Origin: CAZSCF01 sp964636505
Lineage (GTDB): Bacteria > Patescibacteriota > Minisyncoccia > Moranbacterales > UBA2206
DNA: 64,000 nucleotides
Assembly (NCBI GenBank): GCA_964636505.1
Contig: CAZWRY010000004.1
Coordinates: 3,450 to 67,449, forward strand
Direction: 5' to 3'
Part shown: one piece after another, positions 15,983 through 23,432 of the stretch
Layout: each line of letters starts with the position of its first letter
Numbering within the stretch: position 1 is the first letter of the stretch
Made by a program: the position numbers and the translations under genes
The notes under the pieces: generated by a model
What the model was told of the DNA's origin: nothing
The model's input: the letters and a program-made list of their open reading frames with translations, nothing else
Databases searched by the model: none

Positions 15983-17216
15983 CTTTTTTGTCGTTCCAAG
16001 GAATTCTTTTTTTGCCAATCGCCATGGTTTCTTCTGCGCCTTTGCCAGTTACCAACACAAAATCTCCAGGCTCTGCAATTTGCAGAGCTTTTTTAATGGC
16101 TTCGCGCCTATCCGGAATTGTCCAAAAATTTTTACCTTCAATTTTATTTTTTATTCCACTTGTAATTTCATCTATTATCTGAAGCGGATCTTCATTGTAC
16201 GGATCTTCGTTAGTAATGATAATGTGGTCAGCATATTTAGAAACAGTATCGCCCATAATCGGCCTTTTACCGCGATCGCGCTGCCCGCAAGAACCGAAAA
16301 CCGCAATAATTTTATTTTTTTGAATGTTTATTTTTTCAATGAACGCATAAAGCTTTTCTAATGAATCCGGTGTTAAAGCATAGTCAATAATAATACTCAA
16401 GCTTCTTTCATTTTCCACATATTCCATTCGACCCGGAACTAATTTTATTTTTTCCAAAGCTGATTTTATTATTTCAAGGCTTATCCCCTCAGAAAATCCC
16501 ACACAAATCGCCGCCAGAGCATTTTCAACGTTAAATTTGCCCAATAAATTTAATGTGAATTTTAAATTTTGAATTTTAAATTTTGAATTATTTATATTCA
16601 ACTCAATTTCTTCAGCCTTTATAATTTTAAAATTCGTCATTGGAAATTTATTCGAAATTCTTGTGGAATATCCATAAGCATTCCTTGCTCCGCAATCCAA
16701 GAATCTTTCTGGTTTTTCCATGTCCAGATTAACAATGGCCGTACTGATATTTTTAAATAGTTTGTATTTGGCTTGGCGATACTTTTCCATTGTCTCATGA
16801 TAATCCAAATGTTCGCGGGTGATATTAGTAATAACGGCAGTGTTATATTTAACCCCCCAAACTCGGTATTGATCCAAAGAATGAGAGGATGTTTCCAAAA
16901 CCAAATATTCACATCCTTTTTTGACTGCTTTTTGAATAAATTTTTGTACCGCAAAGCTGGAAAGAGTTGTAAATTTAGTTTTATTTACTTCCTCTTCACC
17001 ATTCATTTTGAAATTTATAGTGGAAGCCACAGCCACTTTTTTCTTTGCTTCTTCTAGAATTCTGGCAATCATTTGCACAGTCGTTGTTTTGCCATTAGTT
17101 CCCGTTACTCCGATGACTTTAATCTTTTTTGATGAGAACCCATACAAAATATTAGCCAAGACAGCTTGAAAAAGATGGTAAATATTTTTGATGGATTGTG
17201 GAATAAGTTTTTTCAT
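15954..17216 (-). CDS. murE: MurE-type UDP-MurNAc-tripeptide ligase without N-terminal domain
   Basis: Adds the third amino acid to the peptidoglycan stem. The central domain has the P-loop GVTGTNGKTTTVQ (about 36-48). HTSSHSLDQYRV-like and NITREHLDYH motifs follow, and the C-terminal ligase domain has IAVFGSCGQRDRGKR. At 420 residues it lacks the about 70-residue N-terminal UDP-binding domain of standard MurE. The specificity loop reads NEDPYNEDP rather than the DNPR of diaminopimelate enzymes, so the third residue cannot be assigned. A tandem repeat (16557-16589) encodes part of NNSKFKIQNLKF. The gene overlaps the femX stop by one base, implying coupling. Confidence 0.9.
   Translation of the reverse strand: MKKLIPQSIKNIYHLFQAVLANILYGFSSKKIKVIGVTGTNGKTTTVQMIARILEEAKKKVAVASTINFKMNGEEEVNKTKFTTLSSFAVQKFIQKAVKKGCEYLVLETSSHSLDQYRVWGVKYNTAVITNITREHLDYHETMEKYRQAKYKLFKNISTAIVNLDMEKPERFLDCGARNAYGYSTRISNKFPMTNFKIIKAEEIELNINNSKFKIQNLKFTLNLLGKFNVENALAAICVGFSEGISLEIIKSALEKIKLVPGRMEYVENERSLSIIIDYALTPDSLEKLYAFIEKINIQKNKIIAVFGSCGQRDRGKRPIMGDTVSKYADHIIITNEDPYNEDPLQIIDEITSGIKNKIEGKNFWTIPDRREAIKKALQIAEPGDFVLVTGKGAEETMAIGKKRIPWNDKKVIRELLSEA
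16557..16589. repeat. Tandem repeat GAATTTTAAATTTT inside murE
   Basis: Two full 14-bp units plus a partial third, in frame within murE, encoding SKFKIQNLKF. A similar AT-rich simple repeat opens ruvC. Confidence 0.7.
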
Positions 17217-18223
17217 CAGAAAATTGATTTTATTTTTTGGATAATCCTGTACAGGAGATATATTTGCTGATTCAAGATTATATCATAGCTTCCTGAAAAT
17301 TCAACCGGCTTGGTTTGTGGAGAAAAACCCAGCTTGAACTTGGTAATACCTGCCCAGGAGTTGGCTTTTTGCATTTTCACTCCCCCAAAATCATAGAGTT
17401 TGCATCCGTTCTTTTTGGCATCCAAAATAGCCTGCCATTGCAAAAGATAGGGTGCCATTACATTACGATATTCATCGTCAGTTGCTCCATGTAAATAAAT
17501 GGCAGTATCTTCATAAAATACAACCAAATTAGCCGCAATAATTTTATCTCTATATTCTGCAACATAAAGTTTTATAATTTCTCCCGGAATAGTTTCCAAC
17601 ATTTTCTTATAATACTCACTGGCATGAAATCTTATGTTTTTTCTTTTTTCCGTTAACTTAACTAGCCTAATAAATTCGTCTATATATTTTTTATTTTGGT
17701 CATTGGAAATTGGAGTTTGATTGGAAATTGGAAATTGGAAATTGGAAATTACTTTCACAGAAACGCCTCGTTTCTGTGAAAGATTTATATTGTATCTTGT
17801 TTTTTGGCTCATTTCAGCCAAAATTTCTTCTTCTGATTTAGAAATATCCATAATGAAGATTTCTTTCGGCTGCATATCATGCGGTGCTTTTCGAATTTTA
17901 TATTCAGTACTATTTTTTATCAGGTTTAACATTTCTTCATTTTCTGGATCAATTCGAATCCAGCCAATGTTTTCTTTCTTGGCTAGAGTTAATAAAGTTG
18001 TCATTCCGATCCGCCAGCTGGCGGACGAGGAATCTAACTCCATAACTGGTCCGCGTGGACTATAAAAATACTTGCCTACTATTGGTAATTTGTGTTCAAT
18101 AATGTTTGCCTGAAAATTACCCTCTGAAACAAAAAAAGTCCTCCGCCCAACGGCTGATTGAAATTTTCGCCATTCCTCAGATTGAAGAAAATTTAAATTG
18201 TTATTTTTTAGATTGTTTAGCAT
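17216..18223 (-). CDS. FemAB/FemX-like peptidoglycan interpeptide-bridge aminoacyltransferase
   Basis: 335 residues with the FemAB pattern: KYFYSPRGPVMELDSS, then IRIDPENEE, MQPKEIFIMDISKSEEEILA, RYNINLSQKRGVSVKV, LVKLTEKRKNIRFH and ATDDEYRNVMAPYLLQWQAI. These enzymes add amino acids from aminoacyl-tRNA to lipid II or its precursor stem. It shares the last base with the murE start, fitting a joint role in wall precursor synthesis. It carries three repeat elements: a 16-bp palindrome (18010-18025), a TTGGAAA tandem repeat, and a 31-bp palindrome (17752-17782). All are in frame and encode SNFQFPISNQTPISNDQNKK and neighbours. Confidence 0.9.
   Translation of the reverse strand: MLNNLKNNNLNFLQSEEWRKFQSAVGRRTFFVSEGNFQANIIEHKLPIVGKYFYSPRGPVMELDSSSASWRIGMTTLLTLAKKENIGWIRIDPENEEMLNLIKNSTEYKIRKAPHDMQPKEIFIMDISKSEEEILAEMSQKTRYNINLSQKRGVSVKVISNFQFPISNQTPISNDQNKKYIDEFIRLVKLTEKRKNIRFHASEYYKKMLETIPGEIIKLYVAEYRDKIIAANLVVFYEDTAIYLHGATDDEYRNVMAPYLLQWQAILDAKKNGCKLYDFGGVKMQKANSWAGITKFKLGFSPQTKPVEFSGSYDIILNQQIYLLYRIIQKIKSIF
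17702..17782. repeat. TTGGAAA tandem repeat plus 31-bp palindrome inside femX
   Basis: About six TTGGAAA-type units (17702-17750) adjoin a perfect inverted repeat with 14-bp arms, CTTTCACAGAAACG/CGTTTCTGTGAAAG, and a 3-base loop (17752-17782). The frame of femX is preserved. The palindrome overlaps the conserved NINLSQKRGVSV region. Confidence 0.85.
18010..18025. repeat. Perfect palindrome TCCGCCAGCTGGCGGA inside femX
   Basis: 16-bp perfect palindrome encoding part of SSSASWRIG. A degenerate copy sits at 7392-7407. Confidence 0.8.
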
Positions 18224-18231
18224 AAATAAAG

Positions 18232-18267
18232 AGCGGGTAAAGAGAGTCGAACTCCTATCTCAACCTT
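18232..18267 (-). pseudogene. 3' half of a tRNA-Gly-like gene
   Basis: On the minus strand, T arm AGGAG-TTCGACT-CTCTT is followed by acceptor 3' strand TACCCGC and discriminator T. No matching 5' half is adjacent. It pairs (one G-T wobble) with GTGGGTA at 18426-18432. The sequence is replaced upstream of its variable loop by a half-palindrome (18268-18295). Confidence 0.6.
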
Positions 18268-18295
18268 GCCTGCCCGTAGTGCTTCGCTTGAGCGA
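18268..18295. repeat. Half of a CCTGCC-type palindromic repeat
   Basis: gcctgcccgtagtgcttcgc followed by ttgagcga. The inner TCGCT/AGCGA forms a hairpin. It joins the tRNA 3' half to the intact tRNA-Gly and resembles the CCTGCC arm at 18390-18405. Confidence 0.55.
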
Positions 18296-18361
18296 GATAC
18301 CAGAATCGAACTGGCGCTTTAACCTTGGGAAGGTCACGTACTACCACTATACTAATCTCGC
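18291..18361 (-). tRNA. tRNA-Gly(CCC)
   Basis: 71-nt minus-strand cloverleaf with acceptor GCGAGAT/ATCTCGC, discriminator T, D arm GTAT...GTAC, and anticodon stem TGACC/GGTTA around TTCCCAA (CCC). The T arm is GCCAG-TTCGATT-CTGGT. CCA is not encoded. It sits between two tRNA fragments. Confidence 0.93.
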
Positions 18362-18389
18362 ACATACAAAGCAGTTGGAGGGAACCATG

Positions 18390-18405
18390 CCTGCCGGTAG
18401 GCAGG
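18390..18405. repeat. Palindrome CCTGCCGGTAGGCAGG at a tRNA fragment
   Basis: Six-base arms around GGTA. It directly follows, on the minus strand, the D-arm part of a tRNA 5' half, where the anticodon arm should be. Confidence 0.75.
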
Positions 18406-18432
18406 GCATAATAGCCGCTATACTATACCCAC
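18406..18432 (-). pseudogene. 5' half of a tRNA-Gly-like gene
   Basis: Minus strand reads acceptor GTGGGTA, TA, D stem GTAT, D loop with GG, then ATGC, and then runs into the palindrome. The acceptor pairs with the orphan 3' half at 18233-18239. Together they look like one tRNA-Gly split around the intact tRNA-Gly(CCC). Confidence 0.6.
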
Positions 18433-18459
18433 AAAGAACGAGAAAAACTCGCCCTTGGT

Positions 18460-19050
18460 TTATTCTTGCGCTCCACCACCAGCATTCCCTGAACCAGAAG
18501 ATACATTATTTGCGGATGTGTCTTCTGATGTGATCACTGCGATTTGTGTTTTATCCTTGTTTGCTTCATCCTCACTTGCTCCCATGGTAACCATAACGCT
18601 AACCTGGCCTTTTTTGAAATTAAGTATTTTACCCTGCGTTCCCATGTCCGTTTCGTTTTCTTTTTGCCAACCACTCTTAGCCATTTCTTCTTTATATTTA
18701 ATCATTGCTTCTTCTGGAGTAGTAGATGTAAGATAAGATATTGAATAGCTTTTTTCTGCAGCAGACCCGCTTATAGCAAAAACGACCTTTGCGTCAGAAA
18801 AAATAAAGATATCCTTGGGAAAATTTTCTGGAATTTTGACATTCTCGCCCGCCGAGAACGATCCGTCCTTGGTATCAATGCTCGCAGTTCCCTTACCTGT
18901 GTCAATATTTACCTTTCCGCCTGTTTGAGACTCAATGGCCTTCTCCATTATTTTTTGGCCAATTTCTTCCTTGGATGGAAATGGCCAACAGCCCGAAAGT
19001 ACTATAATAGCACCCAGGGCTACTGTCGCGAGAAACAATTTTTGTTTCAT
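18460..19050 (-). CDS. Lipoprotein of unknown function
   Basis: 196 residues with signal peptide and lipobox LSGC (Cys about residue 21). The mature part begins with SKEEIGQKIMEKAIESQTGG, then repeating strands (VNIDTGKGTASIDTKDGSFSAG). A conserved-looking VKIPENFPKDIFIFSDAKVV region follows, then an alpha/beta segment (EEAMIKYKEEMAKSGWQ). The tail is Ser/Gly-rich. Such proteins are frequent in Parcubacteria. No enzymatic motif is seen. It is bounded by the tRNA cluster and ruvA. Confidence 0.75.
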   Translation of the reverse strand: MKQKLFLATVALGAIIVLSGCWPFPSKEEIGQKIMEKAIESQTGGKVNIDTGKGTASIDTKDGSFSAGENVKIPENFPKDIFIFSDAKVVFAISGSAAEKSYSISYLTSTTPEEAMIKYKEEMAKSGWQKENETDMGTQGKILNFKKGQVSVMVTMGASEDEANKDKTQIAVITSEDTSANNVSSGSGNAGGGAQE

Positions 19051-19096
19051 ATTTTTTTATTAATTATTATTCAAAAATAATCCCAAAGAGAAAGAA

Positions 19097-19669
19097 TTAT
19101 TTTTTTCCTAAATTTTTAAGAGCCATCTTTATTCTCTCTCCCACCTCTTTGATATCTTTGGACACTGATTTTAAGGCTTCCCTTGCTTCGGTACCCGAAT
19201 AGCCCATTCCGGTCAGAGCTTCAATAGCATCCAGATCACTCACGGCACCCTTTTTTTCACTTTCCGGCATATCGGCAATTTTATTTTTGAGTTCCAAAAT
19301 AACTCTCTCTGCGGTTTTCTTTCCCACCCCGGAAACCCTGGTTAAAATGGATGAATCCTCATTAAGAATGGCCGTTTTAATTGTTCGTGGAGTAGCCACC
19401 GTTAAAATTCCCAATCCTGCCTTAGGGCCAATACCGGAGATAGAGATTAGAAGTTCAAACATTTCCAATTCCTCCGAAGATAAAAATCCGTACAAAGCTA
19501 GGGTGTCTTCTCTTACGTAGGTATGAATAAAAAAATCAACCTCTTTTTGGCCGGCTAATTTGCCAAGCGCATAAGGCGTGGCAAAAATTTTATAGCCTAT
19601 TCCATTAACATCTACCACAATATAGTTATCTTTGATATATTCAATTTTACCTTTAATTTTAGCAAACAT
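19097..19669 (-). CDS. ruvA: Holliday junction branch migration protein RuvA
   Basis: Binds four-way junctions and loads RuvB. The N-terminal OB fold (AKIKGKIEYIKDNYIVVDVN) is followed by two helix-hairpin-helix motifs (LLISISGIGPKAGLGIL, LTRVSGVGKKTAERVI). The C-terminal RuvB-binding helices come last (DAIEALTGMGYSGTEAREAL). The start at 19669 (MFAKIKGK) gives the normal about 190 residues. Readings further upstream run through an ATGTTTCATG-type repeat. ruvB and ruvC lie elsewhere in the window, not in an operon with it. Confidence 0.95.
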   Translation of the reverse strand: MFAKIKGKIEYIKDNYIVVDVNGIGYKIFATPYALGKLAGQKEVDFFIHTYVREDTLALYGFLSSEELEMFELLISISGIGPKAGLGILTVATPRTIKTAILNEDSSILTRVSGVGKKTAERVILELKNKIADMPESEKKGAVSDLDAIEALTGMGYSGTEAREALKSVSKDIKEVGERIKMALKNLGKK

Positions 19670-19860
19670 ATTCATGAAACATGAAACATACAACATTCAA
19701 CAACTGGCTAGTAACTTTTTTCTCCTCATTATTTGAGTTGTGCTTTATATTGTATGTTATATGAATTATTTTAACATTTTCCCCAGTTCTTGCCAAAAAA
19801 AGAATGGCGTGTTATAAAAATAAAGCTAACTTAAAGCTCTCAATTAACTAAAAATAAGAA

Positions 19861-19882
19861 TCCCGAAGGAACCCCTTTGGGA
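19861..19882 (+). promoter_or_regulatory. Leader hairpin before rpsT
   Basis: A 9-bp stem TCCCGAAGG/CCTTTGGGA with loop AACC ends 15 bases before the rpsT start. It encloses the only Shine-Dalgarno-like GAAGGA, so it could mask initiation. Autoregulation by S20 is an inference. Confidence 0.4.
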
Positions 19883-19897
19883 CTAAAAACTACTCTT

Positions 19898-20167
19898 ATG
19901 CCAATCAAGAAATCAGCTAAAAAATATATGCGCGTAACCAAGCGCAAAACTGAAAAAAACAGAAAGATTAAAGGACAATTCAAGGGTGCCATTAAGAAAA
20001 CTCGCGAATTAATCCAAGCAGGAAAGACGACCGATGCCAAGGAATGGCTCCAAAAATCAATCAAGGCCTTAGATAAAGCTGCTCAAAAGAAAGTCATTCA
20101 TAAAAATACCGCTGCTAGAAAAAAATCTAGACTCAACAAATTCGTCAAAGCAGCTGTGAAAAAATAA
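19898..20167 (+). CDS. rpsT: 30S ribosomal protein S20
   Basis: 89 very basic, helical residues starting MPIKKSAKKYMRVTKRKT. Family-typical blocks are KGQFKGAIKKTRELI and the conserved C-terminal IHKNTAARKKSRLNKFVKAA. The ATG at 19898 was preferred to an upstream GTG/TTG reading because S20 starts like this. It is a single gene followed by a strong terminator. Confidence 0.95.
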   Translation: MPIKKSAKKYMRVTKRKTEKNRKIKGQFKGAIKKTRELIQAGKTTDAKEWLQKSIKALDKAAQKKVIHKNTAARKKSRLNKFVKAAVKK

Positions 20168-20175
20168 ATCTTACA

Positions 20176-20202
20176 AAAGCCCGCCAAAAGGCGGGCTTTT
20201 TA
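20176..20202 (+). terminator. Terminator after rpsT
   Basis: GC-rich stem AAAGCCCGCC/GGCGGGCTTT with an AAAA loop and T run. It also lies just past the convergent holA stop and may serve both strands. Confidence 0.92.
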
Positions 20203-20218
20203 ATTCTTGTAGCTTATT

Positions 20219-21196
20219 TTACAATTCAGCCACGAATTTATCTAATGCCAAGTGAATATTTATTTTTCCGGTTTTTATTTGTATATCCAAATCAGATAAT
20301 TTTTGATAGATAATTTTTAATTTTTGCAATGGAAAATTTCTGGTTTGCATAAAACTTTTCCTAATTACAAAGGGATGCATCTTGGTTATTTTGGATATTT
20401 CATATTCATTGGAGTTATAATTTTCTCTCAGGTCAGCCACTTTTAAAAGGTTGCGAAATTGATAAATAAACATAGAAAAAATGTAAAAAGGATCTTCGCC
20501 TTTTTGCAGATGATTTTCTAAGAGCTTCATGGCTTCTTTTTTGTTTCCATTGGCCAAAGCATCAATAGTATTGAAAATATTAATATCTGTCTCGGCTCTG
20601 ACAATTTCTTCCACATCTTTTTCACTGATTATTTTTCCGTCCGAAAAATTAACCAGCTTTTGAATTTCCCTGTCCAAAGAAAACATATTTCCACCAGTAA
20701 AAAGAACTAGCTTTTCCAAGGCGCTTTTAGACAGGCCGCATTTTTCATCCAAGATTTTTATTCTTTTCACAATCCAGGCGTTTAGTTTTTCTCCGTTTAG
20801 TTTTTCAAAGTTTTGTCTTTTAATTTTATCTCCCAATGATTCAAAAAATTTAAATAGAGAGCTGCTTTTTTTGGGAAAATCTTTTTCCCAAAAAATTACC
20901 ACCAAGTCTTCGCCAGCAGCCAATTCGTCTTTTTTTTTCTTCAAAAAATCCAGCATTTCTTTCTGATCAAAAACCGGAGCGTTGCCAATTAAATTCTTGA
21001 CAATTACCAATCTCTTGGGCGCCAAAAGATTGGCTGTAGAAAAAACATTTATAATATCTTTGGTCTTGGCGTTTTCTTTAAAATCAAAAACAGACAATCC
21101 CGAAGAAGAACTGTCGCTACTCAGAAATTTGTTTTTTATTTCAATTGTTTTTTGGCTAGACCTGAAAGAGTCCGCGCCAAAAAGAAAAATAATCAT
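20219..21196 (-). CDS. holA: DNA polymerase III delta subunit
   Basis: Clamp-loader subunit that opens the beta clamp. 325 residues with the HolA pattern: IIFLFGADSFRSSQK at the N-terminus, FSTANLLAPKRLVIVKN, and DLVVIFWEKDFPKKSSSLF. LSKSALEKLVLFTGGNMFSLDREIQKL and EDPFYIFSMFIYQFRNLLKV follow. Length is typical. The C-terminal collar is present. Monocistronic here. Confidence 0.9.
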   Translation of the reverse strand: MIIFLFGADSFRSSQKTIEIKNKFLSSDSSSSGLSVFDFKENAKTKDIINVFSTANLLAPKRLVIVKNLIGNAPVFDQKEMLDFLKKKKDELAAGEDLVVIFWEKDFPKKSSSLFKFFESLGDKIKRQNFEKLNGEKLNAWIVKRIKILDEKCGLSKSALEKLVLFTGGNMFSLDREIQKLVNFSDGKIISEKDVEEIVRAETDINIFNTIDALANGNKKEAMKLLENHLQKGEDPFYIFSMFIYQFRNLLKVADLRENYNSNEYEISKITKMHPFVIRKSFMQTRNFPLQKLKIIYQKLSDLDIQIKTGKINIHLALDKFVAEL

Positions 21197-21297
21197 ATTC
21201 TCAGAATTTCTTGCTTCTCCTTTCCAGACAATGTTACATCAAATATTTCAAACACTAAAAAACATTGAATGCCTAGTGAAAATTGAGAACTAAGAAT

Positions 21298-22398
21298 TTA
21301 TACAGCTGGCGTCCAGCGCAAAGCCATTCCTGGATCGATGATTTCTACCCATATTTGTCCCGGAACAAATTTAATCTCTTGCCCAGTTTCATCATAGAAA
21401 AACAACTTACTGTCAACTTTATTTTTATCCTTTTTCCAGGTTCCCCTATATTCCTTACCATTCATGTAATAAAAGGCGGAACCGGAATCGGCCTGATCAA
21501 ACCAAGGGTCGCCAATTTGAACATTAACATATTGTTCGCCGACTTTTATCGGCGCCGCGTCAGCTATTAATACCGCAACATTCTTGGGGGCGATCCTTTG
21601 CTTATTGTTTCTGTCGTTATCAGCCGTGCCCCCCCAAGACCTAAAATATGAATTACTGGCCTTGTCATAGTCATATTCCACATCATACGGCTTGGCAAAA
21701 GCTACCCTTAAGTTGCCGCCACTTGGCCTTTGTTCAAGAGCTGCTTCGGCTTGATGGGGATATCCGGAGAATTTGTTCTCCAGACTGAATCCAAATTTTT
21801 CAATTCCCTCCAAAACGGAAGAGAACTTAGTATAACCAGAATCAACTCCGCGCGCCATGCCTTCTTTTCTAAAACAATATTGGCCGGCAGATTTGCCTGC
21901 ATCATTGTTACAATTAAGGTTATCTATAATTCCGTTATCCAAAAGGGCTTTAAATTCTTCTATATCAGCTCTGCCCCAATGCACATAAATAGAGCCGAGT
22001 CCCTTAGCCAAATGTACGAAGTCATGACGAGCGCTTCTTAGTGATCCAATTTCTTCAGGGCTATTGCAGCCATAAACTCCCATAAGTCTGGTTATGCTTC
22101 CATAGACAGCCGGCATTTCAATAACCATATCGGCCTGTGAAAGCCCGGCAAGAGGCCTGGCTGCCAAATCAGCCGGCTGCATAAAGGCGATTGAACGACG
22201 ATTCCAGTTTTCACAAGCTTGCCCGGTAATGGGATTTACATCCCCTTCATTGGCAATTGTATATTGGCTTTCTGTTGGCTGGCTTTCCAAATTTATTTTT
22301 TTGTTCGTTGTTTTGTTTCTGTTTTTAAAGAAATAAAAAGAACCGGAGACTATAATCAAAGCAATTAAAACGATAACTATTTTTTGTTTTGTGTTCAT
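21298..22398 (-). CDS. DUF3048 (YerB-like) surface protein
   Basis: 366 residues from ATG 22398. The longer reading to 22458 adds 20 residues without support. The N-terminal TM segment (IVIVLIALIIVSGSFYFF) is followed by NPITGQACE, then RSIAFMQPADLAARPLAGLSQ. ITRLMGVYGCNSPEEIGSLR, then SARHDFVHLAKGLGSIYVHW, is the diagnostic DUF3048 core. A C-terminal domain has PWFDQADSGSAFYYMNGKEY and ends PGMALRWTPAV. The family lies outside the membrane and its role is unknown. Upstream (22420-22485) there are short attcgtaattcgtaagg repeats. Confidence 0.87.
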   Translation of the reverse strand: MNTKQKIVIVLIALIIVSGSFYFFKNRNKTTNKKINLESQPTESQYTIANEGDVNPITGQACENWNRRSIAFMQPADLAARPLAGLSQADMVIEMPAVYGSITRLMGVYGCNSPEEIGSLRSARHDFVHLAKGLGSIYVHWGRADIEEFKALLDNGIIDNLNCNNDAGKSAGQYCFRKEGMARGVDSGYTKFSSVLEGIEKFGFSLENKFSGYPHQAEAALEQRPSGGNLRVAFAKPYDVEYDYDKASNSYFRSWGGTADNDRNNKQRIAPKNVAVLIADAAPIKVGEQYVNVQIGDPWFDQADSGSAFYYMNGKEYRGTWKKDKNKVDSKLFFYDETGQEIKFVPGQIWVEIIDPGMALRWTPAV

Positions 22399-22488
22399 GC
22401 TAATAATTTTACTAATTATTAATAAATTACCACCATACGAATCAGACAACATTCGCATGTTCGTATAAAATTCGTAATTCGTAAGGAA

Positions 22489-23355
22489 TTACTTTTGGCA
22501 AACCGGACAAAAAAATACGCTCCTTTGTCCCAATATCATACGCTTAACTATTGTACCACATTTAGGACATTTTTTTCCAGCTTTGCGGTAAACTTTCAGA
22601 AATTTTTGAAAATCGCCCGGTGCTCCGTTTGTATCACGGTAATCGCTGTCAGATGTTCCGCGCATTTTTATGGCTTTCTGAAGGATTTTTTTAATACTTT
22701 TATAAAGATCTTTTTTTTCTTTCAAATTAAGGCTGCTTATTTTTCTCTGCGGCAAAACCCCGGATTCGAATAAAATTTCACTGCGATAAATATTACCAAT
22801 ACCACTTATTAATTCTTGTTCCATTAGCACCAGTCCGATGGCTTTTTCCTTTTTGCGATCCAATATTTCTGTAAATTTTTTGAAAGAAAATTCTAGGCTC
22901 ATGGCATCCACTCCTAGTTTTTTTATTTCTGGAAGTTTGTTTATTTTTTGTTTATTATCGAGGAATATTTTGGCAAATTTTCTGACATCGGAAAATTCCA
23001 TAGTTAGTTCTTTCTTGTTTTTTCTAAGCGTCCAAATATGATGAATGTAGCTATTTACTTTATCCCTAAAATATTTTTGATCTTTAAGATTTAAATTCTG
23101 AGATTTTATAAGCAAGTGCCCTGTCATCTTGAGATGAATATAAAGAGTTTTATCACCGGACAAATCAATGAAAATATTTTTGCCAATTCTCCTCACATTC
23201 AAAACTTTTCGGCTTATTACTTCTTTTTGGAAATTCGCCAACGTTTTGTTTTTTATAGCTTTTGGCCAATCGCTCCAAAAATCGACTATCGTATAGCCGA
23301 CGATTTTTTGATTTAAATCTGAGATAATTGTTTGAACTTCAGGTAACTCAGGCAT
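22489..23355 (-). CDS. mutM: Formamidopyrimidine-DNA glycosylase
   Basis: Removes oxidised purines such as 8-oxoguanine. The protein begins MPELPEVQTI, so the catalytic Pro2 and Glu3 are present. The conserved Lys/Met/Arg loop region follows, then HLKMTGHLLI and SGIGNIYRSEILFESGV. The C-terminal zinc finger has four cysteines (CPKCGTIVKRMILGQRSVFF, then CPVC). Length 288 is slightly above average because of extra Lys-rich loops. It lies upstream of an AT-rich repeat stretch (23356-23432) separating it from polA. Confidence 0.96.
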   Translation of the reverse strand: MPELPEVQTIISDLNQKIVGYTIVDFWSDWPKAIKNKTLANFQKEVISRKVLNVRRIGKNIFIDLSGDKTLYIHLKMTGHLLIKSQNLNLKDQKYFRDKVNSYIHHIWTLRKNKKELTMEFSDVRKFAKIFLDNKQKINKLPEIKKLGVDAMSLEFSFKKFTEILDRKKEKAIGLVLMEQELISGIGNIYRSEILFESGVLPQRKISSLNLKEKKDLYKSIKKILQKAIKMRGTSDSDYRDTNGAPGDFQKFLKVYRKAGKKCPKCGTIVKRMILGQRSVFFCPVCQK

Positions 23356-23432
23356 AACTCATGAAACATAAAACATGCAACATAAAACAAGGATTTTTTA
23401 TGTTATATGCTCTATGCTGTATGTTATATGAT

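Noticed and set aside
18198..18533. Plus-strand 111-residue ORF
   Set aside because: It crosses the tRNA-Gly cluster and palindromes antisense to femX and the lipoprotein gene, with no protein features.
23356..23432. Inverted repeat of ATGTTTTATGTT/ATGTTATATG type between mutM and polA as an operator
   Set aside because: Imperfect AT-rich simple repeats of the same kind occur at 19676-19760 and 32740-32752, so this looks like low-complexity drift rather than a binding site.
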